From JBAZZQ01 sp041658725 (GTDB lineage Bacteria > Planctomycetota > Phycisphaerae > JAAYCJ01): DNA of 64,000 bases. The notes below the pieces were generated by a model. The model had not been told where the DNA came from, searched no databases, and was given only the letters and a program-made list of their open reading frames with translations. Of this stretch, positions 1-8,795 are shown piece by piece (the first letter of the stretch is position 1; every line of letters begins with the position of its first letter). The stretch spans positions 20,437 through 84,436 of the forward strand of contig JBAZZQ010000009.1 of assembly GCA_041658725.1 (NCBI GenBank), read 5' to 3'. Made by a program: the position numbers and the translations under genes.

Positions 1-1
1 A

Positions 2-64
2 TCCACAACGAAAGACATTCTTGCGAAATCGAAAGAATTTTTGGAATGGATAAAAAAGCAGTAG
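2..64 (+). CDS. HEPN-domain protein, C-terminal end only (start lies left of the window)
   Basis: An open frame runs from the window edge to a TAG at 62-64 and encodes about 20 residues ending KSKEFLEWIKKQ. This resembles the usual C-terminal tail of small HEPN-domain proteins (compare LxKAKEFLEWIKK). The frame overlaps the start of the following nucleotidyltransferase gene by 19 bases, which is the standard coupled arrangement of HEPN/MNT pairs. In characterised pairs the HEPN protein is an RNase toxin and the MNT protein neutralises it by nucleotidylation. Only the tail is visible, so the family call rests on this short segment and on the neighbour. Confidence 0.55.
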   Translation, partial: STTKDILAKSKEFLEWIKKQ

Positions 65-363
65 TAAAAATTCTGTCGCAGTTTCGAGCTATCCTTAAAG
101 CCAAGGGCATCAGGATTTCCAAGCTGATTCTCTTTGGTTCCTACGCCGCTGGAAACGATCGGGAAGGAAGCGATATCGACGTCGTGGTTATTTCCAGAGA
201 TTTTATCGGAAAAAATTATTGGGAAAGAATTGAAATTCTTTCCGACGCTATTTATGAAATTTTCCAACCCATCGAAGCCATTGCCATGACACCGGATGAA
301 TGGAAAGAAGGCAACTCACCGATTATTGAATTTGCCAAAAATGGTGAAATTGTGGAATCGTAA
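46..363 (+). CDS. Minimal nucleotidyltransferase (MNT) of a HEPN/MNT pair
   Basis: The 105-residue protein is a minimal nucleotidyltransferase-fold protein. The family signature is clear: GSYAAG at residues 31-36, then the metal-binding pair D43 and D45 in SDIDVVV. It has only the core domain, as expected for MntA-type antitoxins, which transfer AMP or another nucleotide to a HEPN RNase partner. The start overlaps the end of the partial HEPN frame by 19 bases, so the two are probably translationally coupled. A solitary nucleotidyltransferase with another role is possible, because the partner is mostly outside the window. Confidence 0.8.
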   Translation: MDKKAVVKILSQFRAILKAKGIRISKLILFGSYAAGNDREGSDIDVVVISRDFIGKNYWERIEILSDAIYEIFQPIEAIAMTPDEWKEGNSPIIEFAKNGEIVES

Positions 364-389
364 TGCCCGTTGATATTTTTCCGGTCGCT

Positions 390-1568
390 TCATCTCTCTT
401 CTTCCCCCATCACCGCCAGGATTTTCTTATCCAATCGCAACAGAAACAAAACTTTCTCCGGACCGGTTTTTCCGGAATATAATTTGCTCACTTTATCGAC
501 ATTGACCGCGACGCCTCGGGGTTTGACCGTAACCGGGCCGATTTGGCTTTCCCGGAAATACCGTCGGACCTTGTCTTCGTGGTAGGGCATGATTTCCTCG
601 ACCCGAAACGCTCTGGCGAGGGGATGGGCGATGAATCTGTCCGACGTCAGAACGATCTGGCCGGGAGCGAGAAATTTCAGCCCGAGTTCCGCCGCCAGTT
701 GTCCCAGCAATCGCAGCCGGGAAACGGCGGGGTCGGGATCGTATAAATAGGCCCCGATTTCGCCGATGTTAAACGCCACCGGCATCTCGTCGGTGATCGC
801 GCAGGCGGAAGGAAGCGATGTGGCCTTTAATTTCACATCCGCGAATTTCCCCGTCCATAATAAAAGCTGCCGGCATTGACCTTTGTAACTGATAAGCTCG
901 ATTTCACCTTCCCAGGGCAATTCCGAATATTCCGTGGCGGGGGAGAGCTTGATCGCACCATTGGGAACTTCCTTTAACAGGCGATCTATGAATTCCTTGC
1001 CCGGTGAAAGCTCCTCTATCTTGACCGTGCGGATATGGTCATTTTTTCTCCGGTCCGGATCGAAATGAAAAATTCCACCCGTAAACTTGACGGTGTTTAA
1101 ATCCGCACAAAGAAGCGTAACGTTCTGCCGCCGCTGGTAGACTTGCAGATTCAAATCCGCTATATGAATCCGCTCGGGCGACAGATCAATTCCCGTCACC
1201 TTCCCCACTGCCGCCAAGGCGAGGGTGTCCCCGCCGATCCCGCAGCATAAATCCAGAATATCCTCACCCGCATGGAACAATTTAACCCGTCCCGCCTTGT
1301 AGTCGGCGATGATTTCACCGCTGGCCTGCTCGTAACCCTTGCGATCAAAAAACATCAAGTCCGCCCGGGAAAATTTCGCTCGTGCCCGGTGACGCAGTTC
1401 CACCAGTTCCAGAACCGCCCGCGACTGGTCCAAAGTGCAGTGTTTGCGAAGTTTCGCCACATCGCTTGGTTTGGCCGGATCAAGCCCCCCCGCCAACTCC
1501 AGGGCCGCCGTACCGCGGGGACTGGTTAGAAAGTTTAAAATTTCTTCTGTAAAAGTTTGCTTACTCAT
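390..1568 (-). CDS. Class I SAM-dependent methyltransferase with C-terminal THUMP-like domain
   Basis: From the ATG at 1568 the product has 392 residues. A Rossmann methyltransferase core carries motif I as DLCCGIGGD (about 106-114), the acidic ribose-binding residue in GIDLS (about 128) and a catalytic-loop-like FDPDRR (about 169-174). The last 70 or so residues, with an IGPVTVKPRG segment, resemble the THUMP-like domain found at the end of this family. The substrate is unknown; an RNA is likely from the domain. A start 12 codons further upstream is possible, but the chosen ATG overlaps the upstream gene's stop in an ATGAGTAA arrangement, which suggests coupling. It is the last gene of a four-gene minus-strand operon. 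Confidence 0.75.
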   Translation of the reverse strand: MSKQTFTEEILNFLTSPRGTAALELAGGLDPAKPSDVAKLRKHCTLDQSRAVLELVELRHRARAKFSRADLMFFDRKGYEQASGEIIADYKAGRVKLFHAGEDILDLCCGIGGDTLALAAVGKVTGIDLSPERIHIADLNLQVYQRRQNVTLLCADLNTVKFTGGIFHFDPDRRKNDHIRTVKIEELSPGKEFIDRLLKEVPNGAIKLSPATEYSELPWEGEIELISYKGQCRQLLLWTGKFADVKLKATSLPSACAITDEMPVAFNIGEIGAYLYDPDPAVSRLRLLGQLAAELGLKFLAPGQIVLTSDRFIAHPLARAFRVEEIMPYHEDKVRRYFRESQIGPVTVKPRGVAVNVDKVSKLYSGKTGPEKVLFLLRLDKKILAVMGEEER

Positions 1569-3294
1569 AATTTCCAATGATATAAAAGCACATAACCACC
1601 GCAAAAATCACGATCATCGCCGGCATCGCGCATCCCCCCGCCGGAGTGGGTAAAGACGAATCCGTTTCAGCTTTGACCGATATTTGAATTGTTTGGGAAA
1701 TCCCCATCGCCCCGCCGGCGTCGAAGGCTTTGGCGGTAATGGTGTAATTATCCGCCGGAGCATCGGTCCAGGTAAAGTTGAACGGCGGGTTCGTTACGGA
1801 GGCCAGCAGGGTTGCCCCCTGATAAAATTCAACTTTCGTGATTTGATCGTCCACATCCCAGGCGTTGACGGCGCAGGAGATTTCCTCGCCCGTGAAAAAG
1901 ATCGCCGAATCTCCAGGCCTGAGAATTCTTATCGTTGGAGGATCGTTGGCGGGATTAACCGTAACGCAGACCGCACCGGTGGCGGTCTTGACCCCGTCGG
2001 TCAACGTATATGTAAAATTGTCCAAGCCGTTAAAGTCCCGGGCGGGAGTGTATCTTATCGTGCCGTTGTCGTTCACGCTCGTGGAGCCGTGCTCGGCGGG
2101 AGAGGCAGCAGTTATCCCAATCGCGTCCCCATCCGGATCTGAATCGTTGGCAAGAACGGAAATATCAATGGATGTATCCTCATTAGTGATGGCGCTGTCG
2201 TCTACCGTGTGAGGCAGATTATCCGGAACGGTAGCGTAAGCAAGAAAATTCCCAGCCGATCCGCCGAAACTGATGTGTGGTTTTCCGCTGCGATCCAGGA
2301 CCAGACGATACGTGCCTTCCCGCACCGCCGCATCGCCGATCAGCTCCTTGTGCCAACCTGAACTATCCTTCCATGCGTACATCAGTTTCATGTTCGTTAC
2401 GTCAAGATAACACATTTGGGGATTGTCGTTCTTATCAAGAATCATGGCGGTGTTCCACCCGACGTCGGCCGACCCGCTGTCCACGATTTCCATGTGCCAT
2501 CCGGACGCGTCTTTGCTTGCGAATTTCAACTGCTTATTTGTTTCGTCGTAATAACTGATCCGCGGAAAACCGGCGATATTAAAGACCAGGGAACTGAATT
2601 TACCGACAGCCAGGCCTCCCGTTCCATCGACCACCTCCGCATGCCAGCCGCCAAAATCCTTCCATGCGAACTTTAAACCTTTATTCGTCACGTCATAATA
2701 ACTAATCCCGGGATTGCCCTGGTTGTCGAAGGCGAGCGACGAGTACGTTCCCACGTCCCACCCCGGACCATCCACGGTCTCGGCGTCCCAGGTCGAAGCT
2801 CCCAGGTAAATGAACTTGAGACTTTGATTGGTGGCGTCATAATAGCTGATCCCGATTACTCCATAGCGGCTGATCGCCAGCGAAGTATAAGAGCCCACGT
2901 TCAACCCGGTCCCGTCCAGAATGATCCGCGACCAGTTGACGCCATTTCCATAAGCGTACTTTAAATCTTTATTCACGGCGTCGTAATAACTGATCCGAGG
3001 CTGATCGCTGCTATCGACAGCCAGAGAGCTGTACTCACCGCTTTCGCTTCCCGTGTTTTCCACCGATGCGATATGCCAGCCGGTAGAATCCTTGCGGGCA
3101 TATTTAAGTGTTTTGTCGGCGGGATCGTAGTAACTGATGCAAGGATATCCGGTCGTGCCGACCGCGATTGACGTATGCGCCCCTGTTCCCAACGTGGGGC
3201 CAACCGTTTCCACGGTCCAGCTTGCCCCCCAGGCGGACTCTGCCAGATAAAAAAGGTAAACCAAAATCCATAAAAGTCTTTTAATGTGTCGCAA
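1561..3294 (-). CDS. Exported protein with seven tandem SYYD repeats, Big_9/Ig-like domains and a C-terminal membrane anchor
   Basis: With a TTG start at 3294 the protein has 577 residues and begins with a basic, hydrophobic signal peptide ending near AESAWGA. An upstream in-frame start would put about 37 extra residues before it and is unlikely. Seven repeats of about 46 residues follow, each centred on ISYYD..NK.LKFA....GWH. This periodicity suggests a beta-propeller-like adhesive or binding domain. Next come a cadherin-like Big_9 segment (NEDTSIDISVLANDSDPDGD) and an Ig-like segment. The tail is PTPAGGC followed by a hydrophobic helix and NYE, resembling a C-terminal sorting signal. It overlaps the upstream gene by 14 bases and the downstream one by 8. 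The ligand cannot be told from the sequence. Confidence 0.75.
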   Translation of the reverse strand: MRHIKRLLWILVYLFYLAESAWGASWTVETVGPTLGTGAHTSIAVGTTGYPCISYYDPADKTLKYARKDSTGWHIASVENTGSESGEYSSLAVDSSDQPRISYYDAVNKDLKYAYGNGVNWSRIILDGTGLNVGSYTSLAISRYGVIGISYYDATNQSLKFIYLGASTWDAETVDGPGWDVGTYSSLAFDNQGNPGISYYDVTNKGLKFAWKDFGGWHAEVVDGTGGLAVGKFSSLVFNIAGFPRISYYDETNKQLKFASKDASGWHMEIVDSGSADVGWNTAMILDKNDNPQMCYLDVTNMKLMYAWKDSSGWHKELIGDAAVREGTYRLVLDRSGKPHISFGGSAGNFLAYATVPDNLPHTVDDSAITNEDTSIDISVLANDSDPDGDAIGITAASPAEHGSTSVNDNGTIRYTPARDFNGLDNFTYTLTDGVKTATGAVCVTVNPANDPPTIRILRPGDSAIFFTGEEISCAVNAWDVDDQITKVEFYQGATLLASVTNPPFNFTWTDAPADNYTITAKAFDAGGAMGISQTIQISVKAETDSSLPTPAGGCAMPAMIVIFAVVMCFYIIGNYE

Positions 3295-4264
3295 TCCCTT
3301 TTTTGCTCGCGTTGGAAAGCGGTCCAGGCAGCCCGACCGGTAAGGGTGGGTATTTTTTTTCCTCTGAAACCGTCTTAGCCGGTTGAAACATCTCGAACCA
3401 TTCATGGAAATCTCGGGAAAGCACTCCGGCGTCCATCAGTTCCGCCAGACTGTTTTGGCAAGAGCACAGAGATTTGACCCCAGGCAGAAACTCAAAGAGA
3501 GTTTCGAGAATCATCGGCATCTGGTCCGTCGTCTCATTGGCCCGCCAGCTCTGGTCTGTAAGGGCGGGGTTGTTAAATAAATTTCCAGCCTCGTAAGGAC
3601 GGTGAATGCTTCCGGTTTCCGCGAAATCGTGAATGAAACAGATACCGGCGTAGCACATTTGCAATTCCCTTGCCAAAAACACCTCCGGGGCCAGACTGTG
3701 TCCGAGCAAATCCGCTCCCCACAGGGCATATTTTCGCACTTCCGCCCGCGTTTCCCGGCGCGGTCCTTCGCTGCAAAGATAAGTTCCCGTTTCATCATAC
3801 TTGAGTTTAAGTTGACTAAGTGTGTCGGCCAGGACTGAGCGGAGGGTCGGGCAGAAGACGGGCCATTGCCGAAGGTCCATGATCGCCCCATGCTCGAAAA
3901 ATGTTCCCATACGGTGGGTCTCATCGATTAAATCATCTGCCAGGACAAATTGCCCGATCCGGTAATTGTGGGAAACCGCCCGCGCTCCGCTCCAGGATAC
4001 AATATGGGTAACGCCCAGTTCTTTGAGGGTAAAGATATTAGCGCGAGGATTGGCGAAGCTGCTGGGAACGGGAGCCGTACCGTCGGAATGGCGAAGCAGC
4101 AGATAGTATCGTCCCCGGGAATGCTCACAGAGATAAACCGGCTGGGAAACTCCAAAGGGGGTCTTGCGCGCGCCGAGCCTTGTGCCGATCAGTTTGCCTT
4201 CCGCCAGAAGTTTTTCCGCAAAACCGCCACCGATACAAGCGAGAGAAAAATTGGATGATGTCAT
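3281..4264 (-). CDS. Divergent S-methyl-5'-thioadenosine phosphorylase / purine nucleoside phosphorylase-like protein
   Basis: The 327-residue protein aligns by eye with the MTAP/PNP-2 family: RHSDGTAPVPSSFANPRANIF corresponds to the phosphate-site and RANIWALK region, and GVTHIVSWSGARAVS to the central strand. EGPRRETRAEVRKYALWGAD and PEVFLARE match the substrate-site block. In MTAP the TDYD motif binds the purine; here it reads HDFA, so one acidic residue is kept and one lost. Known members cleave methylthioadenosine, adenosine or inosine with phosphate. The exact substrate here is doubtful. A Shine-Dalgarno AGGAG precedes the ATG. It lies between an HD-domain gene and the exported repeat gene in one operon. 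Confidence 0.7.
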   Translation of the reverse strand: MTSSNFSLACIGGGFAEKLLAEGKLIGTRLGARKTPFGVSQPVYLCEHSRGRYYLLLRHSDGTAPVPSSFANPRANIFTLKELGVTHIVSWSGARAVSHNYRIGQFVLADDLIDETHRMGTFFEHGAIMDLRQWPVFCPTLRSVLADTLSQLKLKYDETGTYLCSEGPRRETRAEVRKYALWGADLLGHSLAPEVFLARELQMCYAGICFIHDFAETGSIHRPYEAGNLFNNPALTDQSWRANETTDQMPMILETLFEFLPGVKSLCSCQNSLAELMDAGVLSRDFHEWFEMFQPAKTVSEEKKYPPLPVGLPGPLSNASKKGIATH

Positions 4265-4274
4265 TTTTTTTCTC

Positions 4275-5015
4275 CTAACTGATTACAATAGTTCGCGGGT
4301 CGTTCACCGGGGCGTTAGAGAAGAAATCCTTAACGTCCTCTAAATCGATTTCCTGGCACAGGAGGTCGAATATCATGCCCATACTGTCGAGTCGTCGTCT
4401 GGCGATGCTTTTTGAGGTCTCCAGACGCAGGGCTTTTTTGACGCGGGCTTCCCAATAGTGATATTCCTGCTGGCGATGCCACCCTTCGATGAGCTGCCGG
4501 GTCGATTTTCCCGTCGCATGAGCGGCGCGGACCTGGAAAGTAAAACCGAGCAAGCCGAAATCTTCGAGATTGTCGGCGTCTCCGATAAGAATCGAGTCCG
4601 ACAGGCTCGGTCGGGTATTTTTTAATTCCGTGATCACTGTAACGATCTTTTTGAGCGTACGAGCGGCGACTAATTTTCCTATCTGTTCGCAGGCCACTTG
4701 GGCGCCTCGCTGATAAAGCTCGGTATCCGCGGGTCGGGAAAAAATCTCGGACGGATGCAATTGACCTTTCCTGACCAGATCGATCCATCCGGCGTCATGA
4801 AACAAGGCCGAGGCAGACAAAACGTCCCCATCGACTTGATTTTCCGAAAGTGAAGGGTCGCGGGCCAGAAGTTTTGACAATTCCAGAACACGCACGCTAT
4901 GCTCATAGACCACCTCGGGGGAAATCTTCGCGGACGATCCCCCCGTCGCTCTGCTCCCCGACCATCCGGAGCAAAGATAATTCCTGGCCCGTTCGAGAAT
5001 AGCTTCGTTGCTCAT
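4275..5015 (-). CDS. HD-domain phosphohydrolase-like protein
   Basis: The 246-residue protein has the HD-superfamily metal ligands: His in YEHSVRV, the HD pair in ALFHDAGW and a distal Asp in GDADNLEDFG. The family hydrolyses phosphate esters of nucleotides or cyclic nucleotides. The substrate is not evident. The annotated start is the ATG at 5015. A TTG 12 codons upstream is also open; neither has a good ribosome-binding site. It is the first gene of the minus-strand operon with the MTAP-like and methyltransferase genes, which hints at nucleotide or nucleoside handling. Confidence 0.7.
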   Translation of the reverse strand: MSNEAILERARNYLCSGWSGSRATGGSSAKISPEVVYEHSVRVLELSKLLARDPSLSENQVDGDVLSASALFHDAGWIDLVRKGQLHPSEIFSRPADTELYQRGAQVACEQIGKLVAARTLKKIVTVITELKNTRPSLSDSILIGDADNLEDFGLLGFTFQVRAAHATGKSTRQLIEGWHRQQEYHYWEARVKKALRLETSKSIARRRLDSMGMIFDLLCQEIDLEDVKDFFSNAPVNDPRTIVIS

Positions 5016-5152
5016 TTTATACGCACCATCAGCCCGGAACGGCTTACTCAAAAAGAAATTTCACTTGTCGTCAGTTTTGTTAATTCCACAATCTTAACAG
5101 AATTTGAACTTTTTTCCAATAAAGAAATAAAGAAGGATACTTTACAATCCAC

Positions 5153-5180
5153 TTGACGAATTATACAAAATGGATATAAT
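5153..5180 (+). promoter_or_regulatory. Sigma-70-type promoter of fhs
   Basis: TTGACG (5153-5158) and TATAAT (5175-5180) are separated by 16 bases, and the fhs ATG lies about 80 bases downstream. It sits in an A+T-rich divergent region between the HD-domain gene and fhs. No riboswitch-like structure was recognised in the leader. Confidence 0.7.
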
Positions 5181-5263
5181 GTCCCCTTACGGTTATTTTT
5201 CGAGAATCAAACTCAAGTTTGTATGTCGGAAAAGTAATAATTACTTTTAAAAAGAGGAAATAC

Positions 5264-7027
5264 ATGAAACTCGATCCAACGACGATGAAAGACTGGCAAA
5301 TTGCACAGGCGGCGGAAGAAACGATGAAACCCATTGCCCAGATTGCCGAAGAAATGGGATTGAAAAAAGACGAACTTATCCCTATGGGGAAGCAGTTGGC
5401 TAAGATCGACTATATGAAAATGCTGGCCCGGATGCCAAATGCCCCGACCGGCAAATATATCGACGTGACCGCCATTACTCCGACCCCGCTGGGCGAGGGT
5501 AAAACGACCACGACCATCGGATTAGTGGAAGGTCTTGGCAAGCTCGGTAAGAAAGTAATAGGAGCGATTCGTCAACCTAGCGGCGGCCCGACGTTCAACA
5601 TCAAAGGTTCCGCTGCCGGCGGCGGGTTGGCCCAGTGCATCCCGCTGACACCGCTTTCCGTTCGCCTGACCGGAGATATCGATTCGATTACCAATGCCCA
5701 TAATCTGGCTATGGTAGCACTGACGGCACGGATGCAGCATGAGCAAAATTATGACGATGCCCGCCTGGCTCAGAGCGGTCTGAAGCGTTTGGATATCGAT
5801 CCGAAAAGTGTCGAAATCAAGTGGGCCATCGATTTTTGTGCCCAGGCCCTTCGTAATATTGTCATCGGCAGGGGCGGAAAAATGGATGGGTTTGAAATGG
5901 AATCCGGTTTCCAGATCACGGTGTCCAGCGAAGTGATGGCCATCCTGGCCGTCGCCAAAGATCTCAAGGACATGCGAGAGCGCATCGGAAAAATGGTCGT
6001 CGCCCACAGCAAGTCGGGCAAGGAAATCACAACCAGCGATCTGGAAGTCGCCGGAGCGATGACGGCCTGGATGGTCGATGCCCTTAATCCGAACCTTCTG
6101 CAAACCGTCGAAGGTCAGCCGATCCTCGTCCACGCCGGTCCCTTTGCCAATATCGCCATCGGACAAAGTTCGATTATCGCCGACCGGGTGGCTACCAAAT
6201 TGAGCGAATATCACGTTACAGAAAGCGGCTTCGCCGCCGATATCGGTTTTGAAAAGTTCTGGAACCTCAAGTGCCGATTCTCCGGACTGGTTCCTAACGC
6301 GGTGGTGATCGTAGCCACAATCCGAGCCTTGAAGATGCACGGCGGCGGACCGGCGGTCAAACCCGGTGTCCCGCTGGATAAAGCCTATATGGAAGAAAAT
6401 CTGGGTCTGCTGGAAAAAGGCTGCGAAAATCTTATCGCACATATCGAGATCGTCAAAAAGAGCGGCGTAAGGCCGGTCGTGTGCATCAACGGTTTCTATA
6501 CCGACACCAAGGCAGAAATCAACCTGGTGAAAAAAATCGGCGAGGCAAACGGGGCTTTGGTTGCGTTATCCGAACATTGGCTAAAAGGCGGCGAAGGGGC
6601 CATAGAACTAGCCGAAACGGTCATGGCCGCCTGCAACGAAAAGAATAATTTCAAATTCCTCTACGAACTGAACACCCCTCTTCGTCAGCGGATCGAACTG
6701 ATTGCCCGGGAATGTTACGGGGCCAAGGGAGTCACCTACAGCGACGAGGCACTGGCGAAGGCGAAAGCGTTCGAGGCCGACCCGGAATCCGCCAAGCTTG
6801 GCACGTGCATGGTTAAGACGCATTTAAGTCTTTCTCATAACCCGGAACTCAAAGGACGGCCAAGGGATTGGGAGCTGCCTATCCGGGATATTCTGGTGTA
6901 CCGCGGCGCCGGTTTCATCGTGCCCGTGGCCGGCGAAATTAAATTGATGCCCGGAACAGCGTCCAATCCCGCCTTCCGGCACATTGACGTCGATGTAAAC
7001 TCCGGAAAAGTCCAGGGTCTATTTTGA
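5264..7027 (+). CDS. fhs: Formate--tetrahydrofolate ligase
   Basis: The 587-residue cytoplasmic enzyme makes 10-formyl-tetrahydrofolate from formate, ATP and tetrahydrofolate, feeding purine synthesis and the methyl branch of one-carbon metabolism. The P-loop TPTPLGEGKTTTTIGL (near residue 70) and the family blocks RQPSGGPTFNIKGSAAGGG and HAGPFANIA are intact. The protein is slightly longer than typical members (about 555). The start is the ATG at 5264, preceded by AAAGAGG; an upstream frame extension to 5219 lacks a ribosome-binding site. folD follows after one intervening gene. Confidence 0.97.
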   Translation: MKLDPTTMKDWQIAQAAEETMKPIAQIAEEMGLKKDELIPMGKQLAKIDYMKMLARMPNAPTGKYIDVTAITPTPLGEGKTTTTIGLVEGLGKLGKKVIGAIRQPSGGPTFNIKGSAAGGGLAQCIPLTPLSVRLTGDIDSITNAHNLAMVALTARMQHEQNYDDARLAQSGLKRLDIDPKSVEIKWAIDFCAQALRNIVIGRGGKMDGFEMESGFQITVSSEVMAILAVAKDLKDMRERIGKMVVAHSKSGKEITTSDLEVAGAMTAWMVDALNPNLLQTVEGQPILVHAGPFANIAIGQSSIIADRVATKLSEYHVTESGFAADIGFEKFWNLKCRFSGLVPNAVVIVATIRALKMHGGGPAVKPGVPLDKAYMEENLGLLEKGCENLIAHIEIVKKSGVRPVVCINGFYTDTKAEINLVKKIGEANGALVALSEHWLKGGEGAIELAETVMAACNEKNNFKFLYELNTPLRQRIELIARECYGAKGVTYSDEALAKAKAFEADPESAKLGTCMVKTHLSLSHNPELKGRPRDWELPIRDILVYRGAGFIVPVAGEIKLMPGTASNPAFRHIDVDVNSGKVQGLF

Positions 7028-7088
7028 AAAGGTAGCTTCGCCACCCTCGGCGGAGTCTGTTGGGCTGCTTGAAGGAAAGGATTGTATC

Positions 7089-8795
7089 TTGCAAAGAATC
7101 ATAAGCACAGTCGGTATTCTGGTGCTCCTGTCGAGTCTTTCCGTTTTGGGCAGTGGTCCCGATCAATTACCCGCAGAGGAAACGGCCGTTAAAAATGACG
7201 TGGATCATTGGGGACTGGGTTTTTCCGATCAGTTCGATGCCTTTAAAAACAAGTTCCGGCAATTTGCCGAAAAAACGGGAGTAAAATCACCGGATTATGT
7301 CCTGGGCGTGGAGACGGCCCTTCGGAAAACTTTCCAGAATAAATATTGGTTTAAAGGCCGGATAACAAACGAGGTCGAATTATGCGCGGCAAGAAATGAA
7401 TCGGAGGCCTTCCAGCTTGCCGTTATTCCCAAAACAGGATTTACCCTTGAGAATGTCGGGATTAGTGTTTCGGATTTGAAAACAACGGACGAAAAATTCC
7501 AGATTTCTTCGAGCTGCATCACGCTTTGGCAGGTCGGTTTCGTCCAAACCGTAAAACCTCAGTATCCGACTCGCCACATCGGCGAGTGGCCGGACCCGCT
7601 GATCGAGATGAAACCCTTTTCCGTCAAAGGCATCGACCTGGGACTGGTCTGGTGTGAAATCAAGGTCCCCGGCGATACGCCGCCGGGAGATTACCGTGGC
7701 ACGCTTACCGTTTCCACTTCAAACGCCAAACCCATTGTCTTGACCCTCAATGTCCATGTCTGGAACCTGGCGTTGCCGGATCATATTCCGTTTCCGACCG
7801 TCCTGTGGATCGCCGGAAAGATGGGGTCAAAGGAATATCTCGATACCTGCCGCATGTTTTTGGAACATCATCTCTCCCCTCTTTCCGTCGGTCAGACCAA
7901 CGACCTGGGTCTGCTGGACAAAAACCTGGAATTCTGTCTTAGCCGCGGTTTGAAATATTTTCAGGTCCCGGATGTTTCCAAACCGGAGGCATTCCGACCC
8001 TACTACGAGCACCTCAAAAAGAAAGGCTGGCTCGATCAGGCCCTGATCTACGGCGGATTCGACGAACCGCTGGAAAAAACGTTCCGCGAAAAAGTGATTC
8101 CGCGCACGGCAATGATCCATAAGGAATTTCCCGGCCTGAAAGTATTTCTGGCCACACAGTTCTATGAAAAGCTGGACCAGGGCACCGATCTCTGGCTGAC
8201 GGATGTGTCCGCGAACTTTCATTCCTGGCTGAACGCCGGCCGACCGGGGAATCAGCAACTCTGGTGGTATTTTTGCCACATGCCGATCCACGTCGATTTC
8301 GAGCGTCCGCTGGTGGATGCTCCTAACATGTTGATCGATAACGACGCAGTGGAACACCGCCTTCCCTATTGGATGGCCGATCACTATGGCGTCCGGGGAA
8401 TCTTCATCTGGGCGGGCAACAACGGTTGGCCTGACAACATTTCCAACTGGCCCGGCAAACCGCTACGTTTAACGGAAAAAAATATGGACTTCCCGTATGG
8501 CGGCATTCATAACGGAAACGGATTTTTGATATATCCCGGCCCACGGCCGAGCATACGGCTTAAGGTTCTCCGCGATGGAATCGAAGACTTCTGGTACTTG
8601 ACTCGCCTCAAGGAACTGGCCAAGAGCGGTCCATATTCCGCGGAAGCCAAAATTTTACTAAAGGGAATAATGCCGGAGATTTTTGTCGATACGCACTACT
8701 ACAGCCGCGATCCTAATTCCATTCTTGCCTATCGCAAAAAAATCGGCGATCTACTTGAAAAGGAGCAAATAACCCATGTCCGCCACAATCATTAG
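7089..8795 (+). CDS. Exported DUF4091-type glycoside-hydrolase-like protein
   Basis: The 568-residue protein starts at TTG 7089, preceded by an AAGGAAAGGA ribosome-binding site, and has a signal peptide (about residues 1-22, ending VLGSG). An N-terminal beta-rich domain (roughly 70-220) is followed by a TIM-barrel-like region and the C-terminal DUF4091 block (PSIRLKVLRDGIEDFWYL), which is characteristic of this family of presumed polysaccharide-acting enzymes. Family activity is poorly characterised, so no substrate is assigned. The gene lies between fhs and folD and its 3' end overlaps the folD start by 20 bases, so it is probably co-transcribed with one-carbon genes to which it has no obvious link. 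Confidence 0.75.
   Translation: MQRIISTVGILVLLSSLSVLGSGPDQLPAEETAVKNDVDHWGLGFSDQFDAFKNKFRQFAEKTGVKSPDYVLGVETALRKTFQNKYWFKGRITNEVELCAARNESEAFQLAVIPKTGFTLENVGISVSDLKTTDEKFQISSSCITLWQVGFVQTVKPQYPTRHIGEWPDPLIEMKPFSVKGIDLGLVWCEIKVPGDTPPGDYRGTLTVSTSNAKPIVLTLNVHVWNLALPDHIPFPTVLWIAGKMGSKEYLDTCRMFLEHHLSPLSVGQTNDLGLLDKNLEFCLSRGLKYFQVPDVSKPEAFRPYYEHLKKKGWLDQALIYGGFDEPLEKTFREKVIPRTAMIHKEFPGLKVFLATQFYEKLDQGTDLWLTDVSANFHSWLNAGRPGNQQLWWYFCHMPIHVDFERPLVDAPNMLIDNDAVEHRLPYWMADHYGVRGIFIWAGNNGWPDNISNWPGKPLRLTEKNMDFPYGGIHNGNGFLIYPGPRPSIRLKVLRDGIEDFWYLTRLKELAKSGPYSAEAKILLKGIMPEIFVDTHYYSRDPNSILAYRKKIGDLLEKEQITHVRHNH

Noticed and set aside
5522..6442. 306-codon minus-strand frame inside fhs
   Set aside because: It is the antisense shadow of a conserved gene, with low-complexity His/Asp/Gly content and no start signal.
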